A stretch of 64,000 nucleotides of DNA, from NCBI GenBank assembly GCA_029937545.1, contig JAPYPR010000006.1, positions 62,001 to 126,000 on the forward strand, read 5' to 3'. Under the pieces are notes generated by a model. It did no database searches. It was given only the letters and a program-made list of their open reading frames with translations, and was not told where the DNA came from. Shown here one piece after another: positions 24,244-34,847 of this stretch. Position numbers and translations under genes: made by a program. Source of the stretch: Erythrobacter sp. (GTDB taxonomy: Bacteria; Pseudomonadota; Alphaproteobacteria; Sphingomonadales; Sphingomonadaceae). Numbering within the stretch: the first letter of the stretch is position 1; every line of letters begins with the position of its first letter.

Positions 24244-24782
24244 TGCGCGCGTTTCTTCCCCTTGCTGTGCTCGCTCTGGCCGCCTGCTCCTCGCAGGAGC
24301 CTGCCGAGCAGGAAAGCGCCGACGATTTCGCCAGCCGCATCGGCGGTTCGGGCGAGGGTGCGGCGCTCGATCCGTCGCAGCCCGATCCGAATGCGCCCAA
24401 TGTTGCCGTGGAAGCACCGCCCGCCCAAGCGGACGTCACCACGCTTCAGCAGCTTGGCGATGTCGGCGGGGTCAACCTCGGCCCGCGCGAGGGTGGTTGC
24501 ACCTTCATGGTCGGCGAGCAGGAGATGATCATCGCCGCCGGCATGCGTGACAAGTCGCTGCCCGGAAAGGCCGTGGTCCGCGTCGGGGATACGCTGGTGA
24601 TGACCGATGCGACCATCGGCGGCCTCGATGCGGTCAAGTCCGGCACGAACTTCGAAGGCGAGGGCTTCACCGTCTCGGTCGCACCCGCTGCCGGCGAGGG
24701 GCAGACCCGCCCGGCTAACGTCACCGTGACCGATGCCGCGGGCAAGTCGCAGAGTTACTCCGGCAACTGGATTTGCGCATGA
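24243..24782 (+). CDS. Lipoprotein of unknown function inserted between nuoC and nuoD
   Basis: A 179-residue protein with a clear lipoprotein signal ([15 protein letters not shown], Cys15) and a disordered Gln/Glu/Pro-rich linker to about residue 65. A small beta domain follows ([39 protein letters not shown]) ending in SYSGNWICA; the two Cys, near residue 87 and 178, could form a disulfide. Both ends overlap neighbours: ATG shares a base with the nuoC TGA, and its TGA overlaps the nuoD ATG. It must therefore be co-expressed with complex I. The function is unknown. Confidence 0.85.
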   Translation: MRAFLPLAVLALAACSSQEPAEQESADDFASRIGGSGEGAALDPSQPDPNAPNVAVEAPPAQADVTTLQQLGDVGGVNLGPREGGCTFMVGEQEMIIAAGMRDKSLPGKAVVRVGDTLVMTDATIGGLDAVKSGTNFEGEGFTVSVAPAAGEGQTRPANVTVTDAAGKSQSYSGNWICA

Positions 24783-25990
24783 GTATGCAGCTCGAAGAGT
24801 CGCCCACCACAGGCGACGAAGTCATCACGAATTACACGATCAACTTCGGTCCCCAGCACCCCGCGGCGCATGGCGTGCTGCGCATGGTGATGGAGCTCGA
24901 CGGCGAGATCATCGAACGGATCGATCCGCATGTCGGCCTGCTGCATCGCGGCACCGAAAAGCTGATCGAGAACAAGACGTATCTGCAGGCGCTGCCCTAT
25001 TTCGACCGACTCGATTACTGCAGCCCGCTGGCGCAGGAATACAGCTACGTCCTGGCGATCGAGAAGCTGCTCAATGTCGAAGTGCCGGAGCGGGCGCAGT
25101 ACCTGCGCGTGCTGTTCGCCGAGCTGACGCGCATCTGCAACCACATGCTCAACATCGGCGCGCATGTGATGGATGTCGGCGCTATGACGCCGAACCTGTG
25201 GGTTTTCGAGCTGCGCGAAGACTGCTTGAACTTCTTCGAGCGGGCTTCGGGCGCGCGCATGCATGCGGCCTGGTTCCGCCCGGGCGGCGTCCACCAGGAC
25301 GTACCCGAAAAGCTGCTGGTCGATATCGGGGAATGGCTCGACACGCGCCTGCCCGAACTGTTCGGCGATGCGATGAGCCTCGTGCTCGACAACCGCATCT
25401 TCAAGCAGCGCAATGTCGACATTGCGGTGGTGAGCAAGGACGATGCGGTTGCCTGGGGTTTCTCCGGCCCGATGATCCGCGCTGCCGGAATCCCCTGGGA
25501 TCTGCGCAAATCGCAGCCCTACGATGTGTACGAGCGGATGGAGTTCGACATTCCCGTCGGCACTAATTCGGACTGCTACGACCGCTTCGTAGTGCGTGTG
25601 AAGGAAGTTTACGAGAGCGCGAAGATCATGAAGCAGTGCCTGCGCGACATGCCGTCCGGCCCCGTCGCCAGCGACGACCGCAAGGTCGCGCCGCCCAAGC
25701 GCGCCGAGATGAAGCAGTCGATGGAAGCGCTGATCCACCACTTCAAGCTCTACACCGAGGGCTTCCACGTGCCCGCCGGCGAAGTCTATGTCGCCACCGA
25801 GAGCCCCAAGGGCGAATTCGGCGTCTACCTCGTCAGCGACGGTTCGAACAAACCCTACCGCTGCAAGATCCGCCCGACTGCGTTCTCGCATTTGCAGGCG
25901 ATGGATTTCATGAGCCGCGGCCACATGCTGCCCGACGCCACCGCCATCCTCGGCGCTATCGACGTCGTGTTCGGGGAGTGTGACCGGTGA
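24779..25990 (+). CDS. nuoD: NADH-quinone oxidoreductase subunit D
   Basis: NuoD forms the quinone-binding pocket with NuoB and is related to [NiFe] hydrogenase large subunits. The 403-residue protein has [27 protein letters not shown], the quinone-site Tyr in [13 protein letters not shown], and ends [12 protein letters not shown], as the family does. It starts with an ATG overlapping the lipoprotein stop. The stop overlaps the GTG of a small membrane protein gene. Confidence 0.97.
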   Translation: MSMQLEESPTTGDEVITNYTINFGPQHPAAHGVLRMVMELDGEIIERIDPHVGLLHRGTEKLIENKTYLQALPYFDRLDYCSPLAQEYSYVLAIEKLLNVEVPERAQYLRVLFAELTRICNHMLNIGAHVMDVGAMTPNLWVFELREDCLNFFERASGARMHAAWFRPGGVHQDVPEKLLVDIGEWLDTRLPELFGDAMSLVLDNRIFKQRNVDIAVVSKDDAVAWGFSGPMIRAAGIPWDLRKSQPYDVYERMEFDIPVGTNSDCYDRFVVRVKEVYESAKIMKQCLRDMPSGPVASDDRKVAPPKRAEMKQSMEALIHHFKLYTEGFHVPAGEVYVATESPKGEFGVYLVSDGSNKPYRCKIRPTAFSHLQAMDFMSRGHMLPDATAILGAIDVVFGECDR

Positions 25991-26169
25991 TTGCGCGCGA
26001 AATCTTCATCTTCATCGCGGCTTTCGCGGCGTTCGCTTCTGCGGTGGCGGCGTATCTGCTCGCCTTTCATGGCGAAAGCTCGCTCAAGGAAATCCTTTCG
26101 ACGGCCTTCGCTGCCGTCATCGGTCTCTATCTCGGCCGCTATCTCCAGCACAGGTTGACCCATGGCTGA
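25987..26169 (+). CDS. Small two-helix membrane protein between nuoD and nuoE
   Basis: A 60-residue product starting at a GTG that overlaps the nuoD stop and ending inside the first codons of nuoE (8-base overlap). Residues 6-26 ([20 protein letters not shown]) and 36-53 are hydrophobic, with a positively charged end ([11 protein letters not shown]). I know no family for it. The placement and overlaps make co-translation with complex I genes certain if it is real; it may assist assembly or be a lineage-specific accessory subunit. Confidence 0.65.
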   Translation: MIAREIFIFIAAFAAFASAVAAYLLAFHGESSLKEILSTAFAAVIGLYLGRYLQHRLTHG

Positions 26170-26830
26170 CCGTTCCCCCGCACCCGATACTCCCGAGCTG
26201 CGCGAGCGCTGGGGTGGCTTCGAATTCACCGAGGCCTATCGCGCCAAGGCGGACAAGGCGATCGCGCGCTATCCCGAGGGGCGCCAGCGCTCCGCGGTAA
26301 TGCCGCTGCTCGACCTCGCGCAGCGCCAGGTCGGCGAGGAGACGAACACGCAAGGCTGGTTGCCGCTGCCGGTGATCGAATATGTCGCCGACTATCTCGA
26401 CATGCCTGTCATCCGCGTGCTCGAGGTCGCGACCTTCTACTTCATGTACAACATGAAGCCGGTCGGTAAGTACCATGTGCAGGTCTGCGGCACGACGCCC
26501 TGCATGCTGCGCGGCTCGGACGGCCTGATCGAAGCTTGCAAGAAGCGCGGCATGAGCAAGGGCCAAGTCTCTGACGATAACCTCTGGACCCTCACCGAGG
26601 TCGAATGCATGGGCAATTGCGCCACCGCACCGATGGTCCAGATCAACGACGACAATTACGAAGACCTCACGCCCGAGCGCCTCGATGCCATCCTCGACGC
26701 ACTGGCCGCAGGCGAGCAGCCGAAGACCGGCACGCAGGAGCCGGGCCGTCATACCAGCGAACCGGCCAATGCGCTCAGCTCGCTCCAGGAAATGGTCGAT
26801 GCCAATCACGATTACCGGAGCGAGTGGTGA
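26162..26830 (+). CDS. nuoE: NADH-quinone oxidoreductase subunit E ([2Fe-2S], 24 kDa)
   Basis: NuoE carries cluster N1a next to the NADH/FMN subunit. The 222-residue protein has the thioredoxin-like fold with the cluster ligands in CGTTPCMLRG and TEVECMGNCATAPMVQI. The region after about residue 185 is a variable tail. Its start overlaps the upstream small membrane gene and its stop overlaps the next small ORF. Confidence 0.96.
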   Translation: MADRSPAPDTPELRERWGGFEFTEAYRAKADKAIARYPEGRQRSAVMPLLDLAQRQVGEETNTQGWLPLPVIEYVADYLDMPVIRVLEVATFYFMYNMKPVGKYHVQVCGTTPCMLRGSDGLIEACKKRGMSKGQVSDDNLWTLTEVECMGNCATAPMVQINDDNYEDLTPERLDAILDALAAGEQPKTGTQEPGRHTSEPANALSSLQEMVDANHDYRSEW

Positions 26831-26973
26831 TGGATAGCAATATCATCTCGATCATCGTCGCACTGATCCTCATCGTCATCGCGTGGAAGGTGTTCAAGGG
26901 CGTCGTCAAGACGGTCGTCCTCGCGGCGATCCTGATCGCGGTTGCCATCTTCGTGTTCGGAGGGTTCGCCTGA
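26830..26973 (+). CDS. Small single-helix membrane protein (47 aa) between nuoE and nuoF
   Basis: The ATG at 26830-26832 shares its A with the nuoE TGA. The 47-residue product (MDSNIISIIVALILIVIAWK then a basic turn and VVLAAILIAVAIFVFGGFA) is almost entirely hydrophobic, with a short Lys-containing turn, so it could span the membrane twice as a hairpin. It has no homolog that I know. The overlapped start argues it is translated with the operon. Confidence 0.6.
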   Translation: MDSNIISIIVALILIVIAWKVFKGVVKTVVLAAILIAVAIFVFGGFA

Positions 26974-27006
26974 TGATTGCCGCGAATTTTAATGGGACGC
27001 TCGCTC

Positions 27007-28299
27007 ATGCTCGCTGACCGGGACCGCATCTTCACCAATGTCTACGGCTTCCAGGACTGGGGGCTGAAGGCTGCGCAGCAGCGCGGCGACTGGGACGATA
27101 CCAAGTCGCTGATCGCGCGTGGGCATGACGACATCATCGAGGAAATGAAGGCGTCCGGCCTGCGCGGACGGGGCGGGGCGGGCTTCCCGACCGGCCTCAA
27201 GTGGTCCTTCATGCCGAAGGAAAGCAAAGACGGTCGCCCCAGTTTCCTCGTCATCAATGCCGACGAGTCGGAACCCGGCTCTTGCAAGGACCGCGAGATT
27301 ATCCGCCACGATCCGCACAAGCTGATCGAAGGCGCGCTGGTCGCCGGTTACGCCATGCGGGCCCGGGCGGCCTATATCTACATTCGTGGCGAGTATATCC
27401 GCGAGGCCGAAACGCTTCAGGCTGCCATCGACGAAGCCTATGACGCTGGTCTGATCGGCAAGAACGCCAGCAAGTCCGGCTACGACTTCGACGTCTTCCT
27501 GCACCGTGGCGCGGGCGCCTACATCTGCGGCGAAGAAACCGCGATGATCGAGAGCCTCGAAGGCAAGAAGGGCCAGCCCCGCCTCAAGCCGCCGTTCCCG
27601 GCAGGCGCGGGTCTTTACGGCTGTCCGACCACGGTCAACAACGTGGAATCGATCGCCGTCGTCCCGACCATCCTGCGCCGCGGCGCGAGCTGGTTTGCGA
27701 GCTTCGGGCGCGAGAACAACAAAGGCACCAAGCTCTTCCAGATCAGCGGCCATGTGAACAAGCCCTGCGTCGTGGAAGAAGCGATGAGCATCACTTTCGA
27801 GGAACTCATCGACACTCATTGCGGCGGCATCGTCGGCGGGTGGGACAATTTGCTGGCCGTCATCCCCGGCGGCTCTTCCGTCCCGCTCATCCCCGGAGAC
27901 CAGATGCGTCAGGCGATCATGGATTTCGATGGGCTGAAGGAACTCGGCTCGGGCCTCGGTACCGCCGGGATCATCGTAATGGACAAGTCCACCGACATCG
28001 TCCGCGCCATCAGCCGCATCAGCTATTTCTACAAGCACGAGAGCTGCGGCCAATGCACGCCCTGCCGCGAAGGTACGGGCTGGATGTGGCGCATGATGGA
28101 ACGCCTGCGCACCGGCGATGCGGCGATCGAGGAGATCGACATGCTTCAGCAGGTCACCAAGCAGGTCGAAGGCCACACCATCTGCGCGCTCGGCGATGCG
28201 GCCGCTTGGCCGATCCAGGGCCTCATCCGCCATTTCCGCCCGGAACTCGAACGCCGGATCGAAGAACACAATGCGAAATTCGCAGAGGCAGCCGAATAA
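27007..28299 (+). CDS. nuoF: NADH-quinone oxidoreductase subunit F (NADH/FMN site)
   Basis: NuoF oxidises NADH with FMN and passes electrons to cluster N3. The 430-residue protein has [13 protein letters not shown] (NADH site), [34 protein letters not shown] (FMN site) and the [4Fe-4S] ligands in [12 protein letters not shown] plus the Cys of [14 protein letters not shown] start it at ATG 27007; another in-frame ATG lies at 26992 with no SD. A 14-codon mini-frame from 26973 runs across the start in another phase, so coupling through it is possible. Confidence 0.95.
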   Translation: MLADRDRIFTNVYGFQDWGLKAAQQRGDWDDTKSLIARGHDDIIEEMKASGLRGRGGAGFPTGLKWSFMPKESKDGRPSFLVINADESEPGSCKDREIIRHDPHKLIEGALVAGYAMRARAAYIYIRGEYIREAETLQAAIDEAYDAGLIGKNASKSGYDFDVFLHRGAGAYICGEETAMIESLEGKKGQPRLKPPFPAGAGLYGCPTTVNNVESIAVVPTILRRGASWFASFGRENNKGTKLFQISGHVNKPCVVEEAMSITFEELIDTHCGGIVGGWDNLLAVIPGGSSVPLIPGDQMRQAIMDFDGLKELGSGLGTAGIIVMDKSTDIVRAISRISYFYKHESCGQCTPCREGTGWMWRMMERLRTGDAAIEEIDMLQQVTKQVEGHTICALGDAAAWPIQGLIRHFRPELERRIEEHNAKFAEAAE

Positions 28300-30287
28300 T
28301 GCCTAAAGTCACCGTAGACGGACAGGAACTCGAGGTTCCGGACGGCGCCACCGTTCTGCAGGCGTGCGAGCTTGCGGGGAAGGAAATCCCGCGTTTCTGC
28401 TATCATGAGCGGCTGAGCATCGCCGGCAACTGCCGCATGTGCCTGGTCGAGGTGAAGCCTGGGCCGCCCAAGCCGCAGGCGAGCTGTGCGCTGCCGGCCA
28501 CCGACGGACAGGAAATCCGCACCGACACCGAAATGGTCAAGACCGCGCGCGAAGGGGTGATGGAGTTCCTACTCATCAACCATCCGCTCGACTGCCCGAT
28601 CTGCGACCAGGGCGGCGAATGCGACCTGCAGGACCAGTCGATGACCTATGGTCGCGGCGCCACGCGCTATCACGAGAACAAGCGCGCGGTGACCGAGAAG
28701 TACATGGGCCCGCTGATCAAGACGGTCATGACCCGCTGCATCCACTGCACCCGCTGCGTGCGCTTCTCGGAAGAGATCGCCGGGGTCGACGAAATCGGCG
28801 CGCTTTATCGCGGCGAGGACATGCAGATCACCACCTATCTGGAGCAAGCGGTTGAGCACGAATTGTCGGCCAATGTGATCGACCTGTGCCCGGTCGGAGC
28901 GCTCACTAGCCGGCCCTATGCCTTCGAGGCGCGGCCATGGGAGCTCAAGAAAACGCTCAGCATCGACGTGTCCGACGCGGTCGGTTCGAATATCCGCCTC
29001 GACAGCAAGGGCCGCGAAGTCATGCGCGCGCTCCCACGCATCAACGACGATGTCAACGAGGAATGGATTTCCGACAAGGCCCGCTATCAGGTCGACGGCC
29101 TGATGCGCCGCCGTCTCGACAAGCCCTATATCCGCAAGGGCGGCAAGCTGCAGGCGGCGACTTGGGACGAGGCCTTTAAAGCGATCGCGAAGGTCAAGCC
29201 GGGCAAGAAGATCGCGGCCATCGCCGGCGACATGCTCGATTGCGAAACCATGTTCGCGGCCAAGGCGCTGCTGAAGGCCTGCGGTTCGACGCTGGTCGAA
29301 GGTCGCCAGACCGGGATGGACTACGACACGTCCAATCTCGCAGCAGTCAATTTCAATTCGACCTTCGCCGGTATCGAAAACGCCGATGCGATCCTGATCG
29401 TCGGCAGCCACGTGCGCTGGGAAGCGCCGCTCGTGAATGTTCGCATCCGCAAGGCGGTGAAGCGCGGCGCGAAGGTGTTCGTGGTCGGCCCATGGTGGGA
29501 CACGACCTATCCGGCCGAATTCCTCGGCGAGGATCTTGGCGTGCTGAACAAGCTGCCCAAGGCGCTTAGCGATGCGCTGAAGAATGCCGAGAATCCGGCG
29601 GTCATTGTCGGCGGGGCGGGCCTCAAGGGCGCTCATGGAAAGGCGCTGGCCCTGGCCGAGAAGTACGGCGCGGCGTTCAACGTTCTCCACTTCAGCGCGG
29701 CGCGCATGGGCGGGCTGATGCTCGGTTTCGCGCAACCCGGCGGCATGGAGGATATCGTGAATGCCAAGCCCAAGGTCGTCTTGAGCCTGGGCGCGGACGA
29801 GATGGATTTCGAGCCATTCGCGGATGCTCTCAAGGTCTATATCGGCCATCATGGCGACAAGGGCGCGCATGCGGCGGACGTGATCCTGCCCGCGGCAAGC
29901 TATGCCGAAAAAGACGGGACCTACGTTAACACCGAAGGCCGCGTGCAGTTTGCGGAGAAAGCCGTCTTCGCGCCCGGTGACGCGCGCGAAGACTGGACGA
30001 TCCTGCGGGCGCTGGCCGATGCGCTGAAGGTGGAGGTCGGCTTCGACAGCTTCGCCGAGCTTCAGGCTGCGATGATCGAGGAAGTACCCGCTTTGGGCGA
30101 GGAAGGCTTGGCCGATTACGGCGCGCTTCCCAAGGCTGACGCCAGATCGAAGGCGGAAGGCACGATCAGCGCCTATCCGATCAAGGATTTCTACCTCACA
30201 AATCCGATCGCCCGCGCCAGCGAAGTGATGCAGCGCTGTTCCGCAGAATTGCTGCACGGTGAGGACTTGGCGGAGGCAGCGGAATGA
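28299..30287 (+). CDS. nuoG: NADH-quinone oxidoreductase subunit G
   Basis: NuoG is the largest peripheral subunit, carrying clusters N1b, N4 and N5. The 662-residue protein has the [2Fe-2S] motif [20 protein letters not shown] with a further Cys in ASCALPA, the His-coordinated cluster in [18 protein letters not shown], and [16 protein letters not shown] with [10 protein letters not shown] molybdopterin-oxidoreductase-like domain without cofactor follows. It is shorter than the enteric protein and similar to mitochondrial NDUFS1-type forms. The ATG overlaps the nuoF stop. Confidence 0.96.
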   Translation: MPKVTVDGQELEVPDGATVLQACELAGKEIPRFCYHERLSIAGNCRMCLVEVKPGPPKPQASCALPATDGQEIRTDTEMVKTAREGVMEFLLINHPLDCPICDQGGECDLQDQSMTYGRGATRYHENKRAVTEKYMGPLIKTVMTRCIHCTRCVRFSEEIAGVDEIGALYRGEDMQITTYLEQAVEHELSANVIDLCPVGALTSRPYAFEARPWELKKTLSIDVSDAVGSNIRLDSKGREVMRALPRINDDVNEEWISDKARYQVDGLMRRRLDKPYIRKGGKLQAATWDEAFKAIAKVKPGKKIAAIAGDMLDCETMFAAKALLKACGSTLVEGRQTGMDYDTSNLAAVNFNSTFAGIENADAILIVGSHVRWEAPLVNVRIRKAVKRGAKVFVVGPWWDTTYPAEFLGEDLGVLNKLPKALSDALKNAENPAVIVGGAGLKGAHGKALALAEKYGAAFNVLHFSAARMGGLMLGFAQPGGMEDIVNAKPKVVLSLGADEMDFEPFADALKVYIGHHGDKGAHAADVILPAASYAEKDGTYVNTEGRVQFAEKAVFAPGDAREDWTILRALADALKVEVGFDSFAELQAAMIEEVPALGEEGLADYGALPKADARSKAEGTISAYPIKDFYLTNPIARASEVMQRCSAELLHGEDLAEAAE

Positions 30288-31345
30288 CCGAATTTTTCCA
30301 ATCCCTCGGCTTGAATTACGAGTTCGCGTGGTTCACCGCGACGATCGCCGGTGTGCTTCTGATCGCGCTTCCGCTCATGCTGGCAGTCGCCATGGTAATC
30401 TATGTCGACCGCAAGGTCTGGGCGGCGATCAATCTGCGCCGCGGGCCTAACGTAGTCGGCCCCTTCGGCCTGCTGCAGAGCTTTGCCGACGGGCTGAAGG
30501 TGTTCCTGCAGGAAACCATCATCCCGAGCGCGGCCAACAAGGGGATCTTCATCCTCGCGCCGATCGTGACCTTCACTGTCGCGCTGGCGGCCTGGGCGGT
30601 GATTCCGTTCGACGCAGGCGTGGTGCTCGCAAACATCAATGTCGGCCTGCTCTACATCCTCGCGATCAGCTCGTTGTCCGTTTACGGCGTGGTGATGAGC
30701 GGTTGGGCGAGTAACTCCAAGTACCCGTTCTTCTCGGCCATGCGTGCTGCGGCGCAGATGATCTCCTACGAAGTATCGATTGGCTTCATCCTGGTCTGCA
30801 TCGTGCTGTTCGCCGGGACCTTCAACCTGACGGGTATCGTGCTGGGACAGGAGGCGTTCGGGCTAGGCCTGATCAATGCCTATGTCGTCCACCCGCTGAT
30901 TTTCCCCATCTGGGTGATGTTCTTCATTTCCTGCCTGGCGGAAACGCAGCGCGTGCCGTTCGACCTGACCGAGGCCGAAAGCGAACTTGTTGCCGGGTAC
31001 CAGACCGAATATTCCTCGATGAGCTTCGCGCTCTTCTGGCTGGGTGAATATGCGAACATCCTGTTGATGTGCTCGCTGAACACCCTGCTGTTCTTCGGCG
31101 GATGGCTGCCGCCGCTGAATATCGACCTGATCCCGTGGTTCGACATACCGGGCATCATCTGGTTCCTTCTCAAAACGTTCTTCTTCTTCTTCATGTTCAG
31201 CTGGGTCATGGCGACGGTTCCGCGCTATCGTTACGACCAGCTGATGCGGCTCGGCTGGAAGGTGTTCCTCCCGCTCAGCCTGTTCTTCATCGTCGTTATC
31301 TCGGGCTATCTGATGGCAACCGGTCACTTCGGAGGCGCGGCATGA
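30284..31345 (+). CDS. nuoH: NADH-quinone oxidoreductase subunit H
   Basis: NuoH is the membrane subunit lining the quinone chamber. The 353-residue protein has about eight membrane segments, [20 protein letters not shown] near the N-terminus, the EVSIGF loop, and [20 protein letters not shown], the acidic loop typical of this family. Both ends overlap neighbours (ATGA with nuoG and nuoI). Confidence 0.97.
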   Translation: MTEFFQSLGLNYEFAWFTATIAGVLLIALPLMLAVAMVIYVDRKVWAAINLRRGPNVVGPFGLLQSFADGLKVFLQETIIPSAANKGIFILAPIVTFTVALAAWAVIPFDAGVVLANINVGLLYILAISSLSVYGVVMSGWASNSKYPFFSAMRAAAQMISYEVSIGFILVCIVLFAGTFNLTGIVLGQEAFGLGLINAYVVHPLIFPIWVMFFISCLAETQRVPFDLTEAESELVAGYQTEYSSMSFALFWLGEYANILLMCSLNTLLFFGGWLPPLNIDLIPWFDIPGIIWFLLKTFFFFFMFSWVMATVPRYRYDQLMRLGWKVFLPLSLFFIVVISGYLMATGHFGGAA

Positions 31346-31830
31346 GCACGATCGCGCACCTCGTAAAATCCTTTACCCTTTGGGAGTTCGTGAAGGCGCA
31401 TGCCCTCACGCTGAAGTATTTCTTCAAGCCCAAGGTGACGATCAACTACCCGTTCGAAAAGAACCCGATCAGCCCGCGTTTCCGCGGCGAGCATGCGCTG
31501 CGCCGCTATCCCAACGGGGAAGAGCGCTGCATCGCCTGCAAGCTGTGCGAAGCGATCTGCCCGGCGCAGGCGATCACGATTGAGAGCGAGCCGCGCGAGG
31601 ATGGCAGCCGCCGTACCACACGCTACGATATCGATATGACGAAGTGCATTTATTGCGGGTTCTGCCAGGAAGCCTGTCCGGTGGATGCCGTGGTCGAGGG
31701 CCCGAACTTCGAATATGCGACGGAAACCCGCGAGGAACTGCTCTATGACAAGGCCAAGCTGCTTGCGAATGGTGACAAGTGGGAGCGGGCGATCGCCGCA
31801 AACCTTGAAGCCGATGCGCCCTATCGCTAA
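31342..31830 (+). CDS. nuoI: NADH-quinone oxidoreductase subunit I (two [4Fe-4S])
   Basis: NuoI carries clusters N6a and N6b. The 162-residue protein has two ferredoxin motifs, [15 protein letters not shown] and [15 protein letters not shown]. It starts at the ATG overlapping the nuoH stop ([16 protein letters not shown]). The length is standard. Confidence 0.97.
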   Translation: MSTIAHLVKSFTLWEFVKAHALTLKYFFKPKVTINYPFEKNPISPRFRGEHALRRYPNGEERCIACKLCEAICPAQAITIESEPREDGSRRTTRYDIDMTKCIYCGFCQEACPVDAVVEGPNFEYATETREELLYDKAKLLANGDKWERAIAANLEADAPYR

Positions 31831-31857
31831 CCGCCGCGCCAACGAGAAACGGGGCTC

Positions 31858-32481
31858 ATGATTCAGACCATCGCCTTTTACCTGTTCGCCGTCCTGGTGA
31901 TCGCCAGCGCAGTCATGGTTATCATGTCGCGCAACCCGGTGCATTCGGTCCTGTGGCTGATCCTCGCCTTCTTCAACGCGGCGGGGCTGATGGTGCTGGT
32001 GGGCGCGGAATTCATCGCTATGCTGCTGGTGATCGTTTACGTGGGCGCGGTCGCCGTGCTGTTCCTGTTCGTCGTCATGATGCTCGACATCGACTTCGCC
32101 GAGCTGCGCGCCGGCTTCATCAAGAATTTCCCGCTCGGGATTGCCATTGCGGCCATATTGCTGGCGGAGCTGGTGCTGGGCATCGGCGCCTACCGTGTCG
32201 GCGCGATCGAGCTGGGTACGCCGGACGGTGCGTCGGCCCCGCTGCTCGACCGCTCGAATATCGAGAGCATCGGCGCGCTGCTCTACCGCGACTATATCTT
32301 CCTGTTCGAGGCGGCCGGCATCATTCTGCTCGTGGCCATGGTCGGCGCGATCGTCCTGACCCATCGTAAGGGCCCGGCGGATGCGCGTGGCCAGCAGGAC
32401 ATCGGCAAGCAGAACCGTCGCCGTCCGGAAGAGGCCACGGTGATGAAGCAGCCGGGCATCGGCAAGGGGGTCGATCTATGA
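31858..32481 (+). CDS. nuoJ: NADH-quinone oxidoreductase subunit J
   Basis: NuoJ is a five-helix membrane subunit of complex I. The 207-residue protein shows the family motifs [20 protein letters not shown] and [20 protein letters not shown]. The C-terminal 35 residues are polar. It starts 27 bases after nuoI and overlaps nuoK by four bases. Confidence 0.96.
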   Translation: MIQTIAFYLFAVLVIASAVMVIMSRNPVHSVLWLILAFFNAAGLMVLVGAEFIAMLLVIVYVGAVAVLFLFVVMMLDIDFAELRAGFIKNFPLGIAIAAILLAELVLGIGAYRVGAIELGTPDGASAPLLDRSNIESIGALLYRDYIFLFEAAGIILLVAMVGAIVLTHRKGPADARGQQDIGKQNRRRPEEATVMKQPGIGKGVDL

Positions 32482-32783
32482 TCGGGATCGAACATTACAT
32501 CGTCGTCAGCGCGATCCTCTTCGTGCTGGGCGTGCTGGGCATCTTCCTCAACCGGAAGAACATCATCGTCATCCTGATGGCGATCGAGCTGATCCTGCTC
32601 GCGGTGAACATCAACCTCGTCGCCTTTTCCGCCTTCCTCGGCGATCTGGTCGGGCAGGTGTTCGCCATGTTCGTCCTGACCGTCGCGGCGGGCGAGGCGG
32701 CCATCGGGCTCGCCATCCTCGTCATCTATTTCCGTGGTCGCGGCACGATCGCCGTCGACGACGTCGACCGGTTGAAGGGGTAA
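32478..32783 (+). CDS. nuoK: NADH-quinone oxidoreductase subunit K
   Basis: NuoK is a three-helix antiporter-like small subunit. The 101-residue protein has [19 protein letters not shown] with the conserved membrane glutamate and [18 protein letters not shown] with the second. It overlaps nuoJ by four bases. Confidence 0.97.
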   Translation: MIGIEHYIVVSAILFVLGVLGIFLNRKNIIVILMAIELILLAVNINLVAFSAFLGDLVGQVFAMFVLTVAAGEAAIGLAILVIYFRGRGTIAVDDVDRLKG

Positions 32784-32789
32784 GCATCG

Positions 32790-34847
32790 GTGCATCCCAT
32801 TCTGTTCATCGTCTTCCTGCCCCTGCTGGCAGCGATCATCGGTGGTTTCATCAACAAGTCCGAGCCGAGTGTCGTCGCCAAGTCGATCACGACCGGCGCG
32901 CTGTTCATCAGCTGCGCGCTGAGCTGGCCGGTGTTCATCGGCTTCTGGCTGGGCGACAGCACCGCCACTGTCGTGCCGGTCCTGCAGTGGATGCAGTCGG
33001 GCGATCTTGCCTTCGACTGGGCCCTGCGTGTCGATACGCTGACCGCAGTCATGCTGGTGGTTATCACCACCGTCTCGGCGCTCGTCCACCTCTATAGCTG
33101 GGGCTATATGGAGGAAGACCCGGACCAGCCGCGGTTCTTCGCCTACCTCTCGCTGTTCACCTTCGCCATGCTGATGCTGGTGACGGCCGACAACCTCGTC
33201 CAGATGTTCTTTGGATGGGAAGGGGTGGGCCTCGCGAGCTACCTGCTCATCGGCTTCTGGTTCAAGAAGCCCAGCGCCAATGCCGCTGCGATCAAGGCTT
33301 TCGTCGTCAACCGCGTCGGCGACCTCGGCTTCATGCTCGGTATCTTCGGCACGTTCCTGGTATTCGGCACGGTCTCGATCCCCGAAATCCTTGAGGCTGC
33401 GCCGTCAATGAGTGGCGCGACGATCGGCTTCCTCGGCTACCGCGTCGCGACGATGGACGTGCTCTGCATTCTCCTGTTCATCGGCGCGATGGGCAAGTCG
33501 GCGCAGCTCGGCCTGCACACCTGGCTGCCCGACGCGATGGAAGGCCCGACGCCTGTTTCCGCGCTGATCCACGCCGCCACCATGGTGACCGCAGGCGTAT
33601 TCATGGTCTGCCGCCTCTCGCCCATGTTCGAGACCGCGCCCGTCGCACTCGGCGTGGTGACTTTCATCGGCGCCGCAACCTGCATCTTCGCCGCCACCGT
33701 CGGCACGACGCAGTGGGATATCAAGCGGGTGATCGCCTATTCGACCTGTTCGCAGCTCGGCTACATGTTCTTTGCCGCTGGCGTGGGCGCCTATGGTGCG
33801 GCCATGTTCCACCTGTTCACGCATGCCTTCTTCAAGGCGCTGCTGTTCCTCGGTGCAGGATCGGTGATCCACGCCATGCATCACGAGCAGGACATGCGCT
33901 ATTACGGCGCGCTGCGGAAGGAAATCCCGGTGACCTTCTGGGCCATGATGGCGGGTACGCTCGCGATCACCGGGGTCGGCGTGCTATACGTCTTCGGGTT
34001 CGCAGGCTTCTATTCCAAGGACGCCATACTCGAAGCCGCTTTCGCGCGCGGTACGGAAATGAGCATGTTCGCTTTCTGGATAGGCGCCGTCGCAGCCCTG
34101 CTGACCAGCTTTTACAGCTGGCGCCTGATGTTCCTGACCTTCTGGGGCAAGCCGCGCTGGGCCGACAGCGAGCATATCCAGCACGCCGTCCACCACGGCC
34201 AGGACGAGCCGGAGGATCACAACCCCGCCGTGCAGGAAGATGCGGGTCACGATGTGACGCACGCCGTGCCGTCGCCGAATTACGAGGCAGGAACGGGCGG
34301 TTATCACCCGCATGAAAGCCCGCTCAGCATGCTGATCCCGCTCGGCATCCTGTCGATCGGTGCAGTCTTTGCCGGCTTCGTATTCAAGGATGCCTTCATC
34401 GATGGCGCGGACTTCTGGGATGGCTCGATCTACTTCAACGAGAACCTGATCCACGCCCTGCACAACGTGCCGTACTGGGTGAAGCTGACTGCGACCTTCG
34501 TCATGCTGATCGGCCTCGCCATCGCGTGGCTGGCCTACATCAAGGATACGACGATCCCGGCCAAGGGAGCCGAACAGCTCGGCCCGATCTACCGGTTCTT
34601 TTACAACAAGTGGTATTTCGACGAGCTCTACCACTACTTGTTCATCGTCCCTGCCTTCTGGCTCGGACGCCAGTTCTGGAAACTCGGCGACGTCGGCACG
34701 ATCGACCGGTTCGGCCCTAATGGCGTGGCCTGGGTGGTCGAGAAGGGCTCGGTCGGCGCGAAGAAGTTCCAGACCGGATATCTCTATAGCTATGCGCTGG
34801 TGATGCTCCTCGGGCTCGTCGCCGCTGTCACCTGGGTGCTGTTCTGA
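32790..34847 (+). CDS. nuoL: NADH-quinone oxidoreductase subunit L (proton pump)
   Basis: NuoL is the distal antiporter-like subunit with the long lateral helix. The 685-residue protein starts with a GTG and has [42 protein letters not shown] and [30 protein letters not shown], all diagnostic. A His-rich cytoplasmic/periplasmic loop ([17 protein letters not shown]) lies at about residues 463-480. The last part forms the lateral helix. The stop overlaps the nuoM ATG. Confidence 0.97.
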   Translation: MHPILFIVFLPLLAAIIGGFINKSEPSVVAKSITTGALFISCALSWPVFIGFWLGDSTATVVPVLQWMQSGDLAFDWALRVDTLTAVMLVVITTVSALVHLYSWGYMEEDPDQPRFFAYLSLFTFAMLMLVTADNLVQMFFGWEGVGLASYLLIGFWFKKPSANAAAIKAFVVNRVGDLGFMLGIFGTFLVFGTVSIPEILEAAPSMSGATIGFLGYRVATMDVLCILLFIGAMGKSAQLGLHTWLPDAMEGPTPVSALIHAATMVTAGVFMVCRLSPMFETAPVALGVVTFIGAATCIFAATVGTTQWDIKRVIAYSTCSQLGYMFFAAGVGAYGAAMFHLFTHAFFKALLFLGAGSVIHAMHHEQDMRYYGALRKEIPVTFWAMMAGTLAITGVGVLYVFGFAGFYSKDAILEAAFARGTEMSMFAFWIGAVAALLTSFYSWRLMFLTFWGKPRWADSEHIQHAVHHGQDEPEDHNPAVQEDAGHDVTHAVPSPNYEAGTGGYHPHESPLSMLIPLGILSIGAVFAGFVFKDAFIDGADFWDGSIYFNENLIHALHNVPYWVKLTATFVMLIGLAIAWLAYIKDTTIPAKGAEQLGPIYRFFYNKWYFDELYHYLFIVPAFWLGRQFWKLGDVGTIDRFGPNGVAWVVEKGSVGAKKFQTGYLYSYALVMLLGLVAAVTWVLF

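Noticed and set aside
28569-30257. A 562-codon open frame opposite nuoG
   Set aside because: Shadow caused by GC-rich codon use; nuoG is certain.
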